From positions 1-17,232 of the forward strand of contig URSN01000031.1 in the NCBI GenBank assembly GCA_900550525.1: a stretch of 17,232 nt of DNA, in the 5' to 3' direction. Positions 12,697-17,232 of the stretch are shown here, in pieces. Every line of letters begins with the position of its first letter. The first letter of the stretch is position 1. Source of the DNA: an uncultured Eubacteriales bacterium (GTDB lineage: Bacteria > Bacillota > Clostridia > Christensenellales > CAG-138). The notes under the pieces were generated by a model that saw only the letters and a program-made list of their open reading frames with translations, was not told the origin of the DNA and did no database searches. A program made the translations under genes and the position numbers.

Positions 12697-14454
12697 ATGA
12701 AAGAAATTGAGCCAAATCGCTCCGCCGCCTCGTGGCTGGCAGAGCTGGCAAAAGGGCGGTACGGCGAGTACGCTTTGAGCGTCCTTACGGCACTGCTGGG
12801 CGTCGCCTGCTCGCTTATTCCGTATTTTATCATCATCCGGCTCATCACCGCACTGGTAAACGGCACGGCGGAGCTGACGTACTGCCTGACGTTCTGCGCG
12901 TGGATGGCGGGCTTCTGGGTGCTGCGCTATGTGCTGCACAGCGTGTCCACCTCTCTCTCCCACCATGCGACGTTCCATGTGCTGGCCAATACCCGCGTCC
13001 GGCTGCTGGACAAGCTAGCGACGCTGCCGCTGGGTACGGTGCTGGATCGTTCCTCCGGCTCGTATAAGAACATCATCGTCGAGCGGGTCGATTCCATCGA
13101 AACCACCCTTGCCCACCTGCTGCCGGAGATGACGGCCAATATCGTGGGCGCGCTGGCGGTGCTGGTGCTGCTGTTCCTCGAGGACTGGCGCATGGGGCTT
13201 TCCATGCTGATCGTCGTTCCGCTGGGCATTGGCTGCTTTATGTCCATGTTCAGCGGCTATCACGAGAAGTTCCAGCGCACAGTCACCGCGACGAAGGCAC
13301 TCAACGACACGGCTGTGGAATACATCAGCGGCATTGAGGTCATCAAGGCCTTCGGGCAGTCTAAGACCAGCTACGCAAAGTTCGTTTCCGCCGCAAAGGA
13401 AGGGGCAGACTGCTTCATCGACTGGATGCGGGGCAGCCTCTTCGGGCAGGTAGCCGGAATGGCGATACTCCCTTCAACGCTTCTCGGCATCTTGCCGGAG
13501 GGCTGTCTCCTTTATATGCACGGCACACTGTCGGCAGAAACATTTCTGGCAGTCATCGTGCTTTCCTTCGGTGTTATGCAGCCGCTGATTACCGCCTTCT
13601 CCTACACCGACGACATTGCACAGGTCAAGACCATAGTCAGTGAGGTGGCGGAGGTGCTGTCCGGAGAGGATATGCAGCGTCCAAGGACGGCGGAAAGGCT
13701 GCCGTCCAACAACTCCATCGAGCTGAAAGACGTCCGCTTTGCCTATCACGATAAAGAAGTACTGCACGGAGTCAATTTGCACATTGCCCCGGGGACAGTC
13801 AATGCTCTTGTGGGCCCCTCCGGCAGCGGAAAGTCCACCATCGCCCGGCTTATCGCCTCCCTGTGGGATGTAAAGGACGGCACAATTAAGCTGGGCGGCG
13901 TGGACATCCGTACGCTGCCGCTGGCGGAGTGCACGAAGCGCATCGCCTATGTATCCCAGGACAACTATCTCTTTGACCTTTCGGTGATGGACAACATCCG
14001 CATGGGCAGAAAGGGCGCGACCGATGCGGAGGTCATTGACGCCGCGAAGAAATGCGGCTGCCACGAGTTCATCATGGGGCTGGAGAACGGCTATCAGACC
14101 GTATGCGGTGCGTCCGGCGGACACCTGTCCGGCGGTGAGCGGCAGCGCATCTCCATTGCCCGTGCCATGCTGAAGGACGCGCCGATCGTCATTCTCGACG
14201 AGGCAACGTCCTATACAGACCCGGAAAACGAGGCGGTCATCCAGTCGGCACTGGGAAGGCTGGTGCGGGGCAAGACGCTGCTGGTCATTGCCCACCGGCT
14301 GTCTACCATCGCCAATGCCGATCAGATCATTGTTGTCAATCAAGGCAAGATCGAAGCCACCGGCACACAGGCGGAGCTGCTTGCTTCCTGCCCGCTTTAT
14401 CAAGCCATGTGGGAAGCCCACATCAGCGTTAAAGACGACAGGGAGGTGGCGTAA
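12697..14454 (+). CDS. ABC transporter half-subunit (permease-ATPase), first of a pair
   Basis: 585 residues. N-terminal six-helix type IV transmembrane domain (about 25-310) and C-terminal ATPase: Walker A GPSGSGKST (373-381), Gln421, signature LSGGE (477-481), Walker B IVILDE (497-502), His533; all catalytic residues are present. Half-transporters of this fold act as dimers, usually with the product of a neighbouring gene, here the next one. Most export, but a subgroup (YbtP/YbtQ, IrtA/IrtB) imports siderophores; the company of an ECF importer makes that subgroup worth considering. No siderophore-interaction domain is fused. AAAGGAG precedes ATG 12697, 21 nt after the S component. The direction of transport cannot be settled from motifs. 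Confidence 0.93.
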   Translation: MKEIEPNRSAASWLAELAKGRYGEYALSVLTALLGVACSLIPYFIIIRLITALVNGTAELTYCLTFCAWMAGFWVLRYVLHSVSTSLSHHATFHVLANTRVRLLDKLATLPLGTVLDRSSGSYKNIIVERVDSIETTLAHLLPEMTANIVGALAVLVLLFLEDWRMGLSMLIVVPLGIGCFMSMFSGYHEKFQRTVTATKALNDTAVEYISGIEVIKAFGQSKTSYAKFVSAAKEGADCFIDWMRGSLFGQVAGMAILPSTLLGILPEGCLLYMHGTLSAETFLAVIVLSFGVMQPLITAFSYTDDIAQVKTIVSEVAEVLSGEDMQRPRTAERLPSNNSIELKDVRFAYHDKEVLHGVNLHIAPGTVNALVGPSGSGKSTIARLIASLWDVKDGTIKLGGVDIRTLPLAECTKRIAYVSQDNYLFDLSVMDNIRMGRKGATDAEVIDAAKKCGCHEFIMGLENGYQTVCGASGGHLSGGERQRISIARAMLKDAPIVILDEATSYTDPENEAVIQSALGRLVRGKTLLVIAHRLSTIANADQIIVVNQGKIEATGTQAELLASCPLYQAMWEAHISVKDDREVA

Positions 14455-16187
14455 TGCTCAAGACACTGAAAAAATTTTTTGCCTTCTGCGGGGTGGACAA
14501 CCGCAGGCTGTTTATGGCGTCCATCTGGCTGGGCGTGGTCAGCGCCATCTGCTCCGCCATGCGTATTCCTGCCGCTGCCATTGTCATTCAGGCGCTGCTG
14601 CAAAAGAATGTCACCATGGCGACACTCTGGACGAGCCTTGGTATCATCGTCGCGTCTCTGATTGTGACCATCGCCATCAACATGAAGGCCACCATGCTCC
14701 AGACCCGTGCGGGCTACCGCGCCTGCGCCAACAAGCGGATTGAGATTGCGGAGCATCTGCGGTACCTGCCTATGGGCTGGTTCAATGACAATAGCCTGGG
14801 CGAGGTCACGTCCGTCACCACCAACACCATGGAAAACATGGCGAATGTGGCTACCCGCGTCGTCATGGTCACGACCCGCGGCTTTCTGACCTCCGGCATC
14901 ATCGCAGCGATGATGTTCCTCTTTGACTGGCGCATGGGGCTGATCACACTGACGGGACTGGTGCTGTTCTTTGCCGTCAACGCCGCCATGCAGCGGGCGG
15001 AGCAGACCCTTTCCCAGCGGAAGTTCAATGCCGATGAGCGCCTTGTGTCCAAGGTGCTGGAATATGTGCAGGGCATCGCCGAGGTCAAGAATTTCGACCT
15101 GACCCACGACTCTGCCACGCAGGTACACGGCGCTGTGGAGGAAGCCCGCAGGGCGTCCTTTGCTATGGAGATCCCGTCGGTGCTTTATATGCTGGCGCAG
15201 TTTGTTGTCAACAAGCTCACCGGCGTTGCCGTCTGCGCGGCCGCTATCGTCTTTTACTTCAGCGGCACCATGGAGCTGACAAACTGCCTTTTGATGCTGA
15301 TCTGCTCGTTCATCCTCTTTGAGCAGCTGGACAGCGCCGGAAGCTTTTCGGCTTTGTTCCGCTCCATCGACATCGGCGTAGATAAGGCAAGCGCAATTCT
15401 GCGCGTAGAACCCATGGACATTGACGGGGAGGAGCTTTCGCCGGAACGGGAGGACATCACCCTGTCCCATGTGGATTTCTCCTATGACAGCAAGCCCATT
15501 CTGCACGATGTGTCCCTGACCATCCCGGAGAAAACGACTGTTGCTATCGTCGGCCCCTCCGGCTCCGGCAAGACCACGCTGTGCAATCTTATGGCGCGGT
15601 TCTGGGACGTGCAGTCAGGCAGCGTGAGCCTTGGTGGGCACGATGTGCGGGAGTACAGCTACGACAGCCTCATCCGCAATTTCTCCTTCGTGTTCCAGCG
15701 GACCTATCTTTTCTCGGACACCATCGCCAACAACATTCGCTTCGGAAAGCCCGATGCCTCCATGGAGGAGGTGCAGGCCGCTGCAAAGAAGGCGCGGTGC
15801 TGCGACTTTATCATGGCACTGCCGGACGGCTTTGACACCGTCATCGGCGAGGCAGGCAGCTCGCTTTCCGGCGGCGAGCGCCAGCGCATTTCCATCGCCC
15901 GGGCAATTATGAAGGACGCGCCTATCATCATTCTGGACGAAGCCACTGCCAATGTTGACCCAGAAAATGAAAAAGAGCTGATGGAGGCCGTCTCCGAGCT
16001 GACCCATGATAAGACGGTCATCATGATTGCCCATCGGCTGAAAACCGTGCGCCATGCCGACAAAATATTCGTTGTCGATCACGGTGAGATCGTCCGGCAG
16101 GGCACCCACGACGAGCTGGTTGCTGTTGACGGGCTCTACCGCCGCTTCGTGGTGGAGCGCAAGCAGGCTGCCGGATGGAAGGTCTGA
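14454..16187 (+). CDS. ABC transporter half-subunit (permease-ATPase), second of a pair
   Basis: 577 residues with the same architecture: membrane domain about 18-300, then Walker A GPSGSGKTT (367-375), Gln415, signature LSGGE (471-475), Walker B IIILDE (491-496), His527. The ATG overlaps the preceding stop by one base (TAATG), with GGGAGGTG at 14441-14448 inside the upstream gene, a sign of translational coupling and equal production of two partners. The two ATPase domains are alike (ARFWDVQSG here, ASLWDVKDG there) but the membrane halves are diverged, as in heterodimers. Unlike many heterodimeric exporters, neither ATP site is degenerate. It ends the plus-strand cluster, facing the convergent hairpin at 16214-16250. 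Confidence 0.93.
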   Translation: MLKTLKKFFAFCGVDNRRLFMASIWLGVVSAICSAMRIPAAAIVIQALLQKNVTMATLWTSLGIIVASLIVTIAINMKATMLQTRAGYRACANKRIEIAEHLRYLPMGWFNDNSLGEVTSVTTNTMENMANVATRVVMVTTRGFLTSGIIAAMMFLFDWRMGLITLTGLVLFFAVNAAMQRAEQTLSQRKFNADERLVSKVLEYVQGIAEVKNFDLTHDSATQVHGAVEEARRASFAMEIPSVLYMLAQFVVNKLTGVAVCAAAIVFYFSGTMELTNCLLMLICSFILFEQLDSAGSFSALFRSIDIGVDKASAILRVEPMDIDGEELSPEREDITLSHVDFSYDSKPILHDVSLTIPEKTTVAIVGPSGSGKTTLCNLMARFWDVQSGSVSLGGHDVREYSYDSLIRNFSFVFQRTYLFSDTIANNIRFGKPDASMEEVQAAAKKARCCDFIMALPDGFDTVIGEAGSSLSGGERQRISIARAIMKDAPIIILDEATANVDPENEKELMEAVSELTHDKTVIMIAHRLKTVRHADKIFVVDHGEIVRQGTHDELVAVDGLYRRFVVERKQAAGWKV

Positions 16188-16213
16188 AGAAACACAATCT
16201 AAAAAATATGAAA

Positions 16214-16250
16214 AGAAGCTCGTATCAGCTATTGACCGATACGAGCTTCT
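16214..16250 (-). terminator. Shared convergent terminator hairpin
   Basis: A perfect 13-bp stem (AGAAGCTCGTATC at 16214-16226, complement at 16238-16250) with an 11-nt loop lies between converging genes. On the minus strand the stem is followed by TTTTCATATTTTTT, a good terminator tail; on the plus strand only CCGTTTATTC follows, so it serves the minus-strand pair best. Confidence 0.85.
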
Positions 16251-16254
16251 CCGT

Positions 16255-16761
16255 TTATTCTCTGTTTCCGGTAATAAAGTAGTCGCAATACTCTCCGCCA
16301 TTCGCCAGCGTCTGTTTTCTGTGCAGCACGCCGTGCTGAAGCGTGATCATCACTTCATCAAGTTCGCAGAACAACGTCATGAGTTCGGAAACACCGAGTT
16401 TCTCCGTGTAAATGCAAATCGGGCAGCGGGTAATGCGGTAGTAACAGGCACCCTCATACGGCTGCCCGACAAAATCCACCTTGAAGGAGGTCGGGTATTT
16501 CGCTTCCTTTTCGGGCGTGTACCATTTGGCGTATTTGACAACGCTCTTTTTGTTCTCCGCCTTGCCCTTGTCGGTATTCAAGTCGGTCTTTGCAAAATAC
16601 CACTTGATATGATAGAGTGAGCGGCGCATCATTTCCTGCACGGCCGTTGGCGGAATTTTCTTTTCGCTTGCCACATAGGGCGCAACGAAGGCAAGGGCGA
16701 ACAACTCGTTGTATGCCATAGGGTTAAAATCATCATTTACTTCCTTATCCCAGTGCCACAT
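16255..16761 (-). CDS. L-2-amino-thiazoline-4-carboxylic acid hydrolase-like protein
   Basis: 168 residues, soluble. The C-terminal half resembles the ATC hydrolase family: CYYRITRCPICIYTEKLG (106-123), a further Cys in LFCELDEV (Cys132), and a final GGEYCDYF (Cys159). The founding enzyme opens the ring of 2-amino-thiazoline-4-carboxylate to S-carbamoyl-cysteine, but most members in gut Clostridia have no known substrate. ATG 16761 lies inside the end of the ZIP gene (17-nt overlap) and has no clear Shine-Dalgarno sequence, so translation may be coupled. ATG 16719 (residue 15) is an alternative start. The N-terminus may be shorter than usual for the family, so truncation is possible. Family moderately sure, reaction unknown. 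Confidence 0.7.
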   Translation of the reverse strand: MWHWDKEVNDDFNPMAYNELFALAFVAPYVASEKKIPPTAVQEMMRRSLYHIKWYFAKTDLNTDKGKAENKKSVVKYAKWYTPEKEAKYPTSFKVDFVGQPYEGACYYRITRCPICIYTEKLGVSELMTLFCELDEVMITLQHGVLHRKQTLANGGEYCDYFITGNRE

Positions 16762-17232
16762 CCAGCACCATCATGATACTGAACCCAACAGCAAAGAACA
16801 CCGTTCCAAGATTCGAGTGCCGCCCCTGCGACATTTCCGGAATCAACTCCTCCACTACCACATAGAGCATGGCGCCCGCTGCAAAGCTCAGCAGATACGG
16901 CAGCGCCGGGATCACCAGCTGCGCCGCGAGAAGCGTCAGCACCGCGCCGATGGGCTCCACCACGCCGGAAAGCACGCCGCCGAGAAACGCTCGGCCCTTG
17001 CGTTCCCCCTCTGCCCGGAGCGGCATGGAGATGATCGCCCCCTCGGGAAAATTCTGAATGGCAATGCCGAGGGACAGCGCCAGTACGTTTGCCGCGGTAA
17101 TCTGCGTATTGCCCGAAAGAAAGCCTGCATACACCACGCCGACTGCCATTCCCTCCGGAATGTTATGCAGGGTCACCGCCAGCACCATCATAGTGGTGCG
17201 GCTCAGTCTGCTTTTCGGTCCCTCCGCCTGAT
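16745..17232 (-). CDS. ZIP family metal transporter, C-terminal part (5' end outside window)
   Basis: The frame is open to the right edge (it reads QAEGPKSRLSRTT before the internal ATG at 17191), so the N-terminal helices lie beyond the window. The visible part has the two ZIP metal-site helices, HNIPEG and the paired NFPEG about 40 residues on, then EPIGA, a hydrophobic run and VVEELIPE, ending in DVALG. ZIP proteins bring zinc, iron or manganese into the cytoplasm; this looks like the ZupT/GufA-like bacterial group. The His/Asn and Glu ligands are intact. It overlaps the thiazoline-hydrolase-like gene by 17 nt, so the two form an operon converging on the transport cassette. Confidence 0.92.
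   Translation of the reverse strand, partial: QAEGPKSRLSRTTMMVLAVTLHNIPEGMAVGVVYAGFLSGNTQITAANVLALSLGIAIQNFPEGAIISMPLRAEGERKGRAFLGGVLSGVVEPIGAVLTLLAAQLVIPALPYLLSFAAGAMLYVVVEELIPEMSQGRHSNLGTVFFAVGFSIMMVLDVALG

Larger units (their letters stand above)
8361..17232. mobile_element. Probable acquired island downstream of tRNA-Ser (right end outside window)
   Basis: From just after the tRNA the base composition becomes visibly less GC-rich, with ordinary codon use (AAA, GAA, CAG and ATT reappear), and gene content changes from housekeeping to accessory: recombinase stump, TetR, transport cassette, ZIP carrier. I found no second copy of the tRNA 3' end in the window, so an attachment duplication is not shown and the right border is unknown. 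The recombinase remnant belongs to large serine recombinases, which do not usually use tRNA ends, so insertion beside a tRNA may reflect several events. Confidence 0.4.

Noticed and set aside
16054..16620. 188-residue plus-strand frame opposite the thiazoline-hydrolase-like gene
   Set aside because: It starts inside the second ABC gene and crosses the convergent terminator; the minus-strand frame carries the recognisable family motifs.

Overview
The first half (about 1-8360) is very GC-rich and reads like the chromosome of a spore-forming, high-GC member of the Clostridia. The evidence is a flippase-mazG-HU gene order resembling the Bacillus yabM-yabN neighbourhood, a low-molecular-weight DD-carboxypeptidase, and a sporulation-type gamma-D-Glu-diamino acid endopeptidase. 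The second half (about 8361 to the end) is clearly less GC-rich, uses different codons, and has the gene content of an acquired gut-Firmicutes island. No species can be named from the sequence.

Layout, chromosomal part: the 3' end of an unrecognised acidic protein (2-343); a D-Ala-D-Ala carboxypeptidase whose signal peptide and catalytic domain lie in different frames across an eight-G run (489-1915); a membrane-anchored XRE-type regulator (2062-2940); an M14 peptidoglycan peptidase with PG-binding and LysM modules and a TTG start (3090-4370); a SpoVB/YabM-type flippase with no ribosome binding site but an extended -10 box just before its ATG (4393-6012); a YabN-like MazG protein (6054-7475); and HU with a strong promoter (7556-7828). 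The gene-free 7829-8269 holds two 98-bp direct repeats at a 138-nt period, each with a terminator-like hairpin, followed by the promoter of tRNA-Ser(GGA) (8270-8360).

Layout, island part: immediately after the tRNA come two terminators, three short iterated repeats, the C-terminal stump of a large serine recombinase (8585-8830), and an 84-nt nested palindrome. Then comes a TetR regulator with a near-consensus promoter and a likely operator, followed by a co-directional transport cluster. This has a single-chain ECF module (two CbiO-type ATPases fused to an EcfT permease), an MptD/Trep_Strep-type S component, and a pair of half-size ABC permease-ATPases that overlap by one base. On the minus strand, converging on a shared hairpin, lie an L-2-amino-thiazoline-4-carboxylate hydrolase-like protein and the C-terminal part of a ZIP metal transporter that runs off the window.

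How they may work together: the first half is mainly envelope and sporulation physiology. The island looks like a regulated uptake cassette for a small molecule. The co-location of an ECF importer, a type IV ABC pair of the kind that includes siderophore importers (YbtPQ, IrtAB), a thiazoline-hydrolase-family protein and a ZIP carrier suggests a metal or thiazoline-containing metallophore module. That is a hypothesis; the substrate cannot be read from the sequence.
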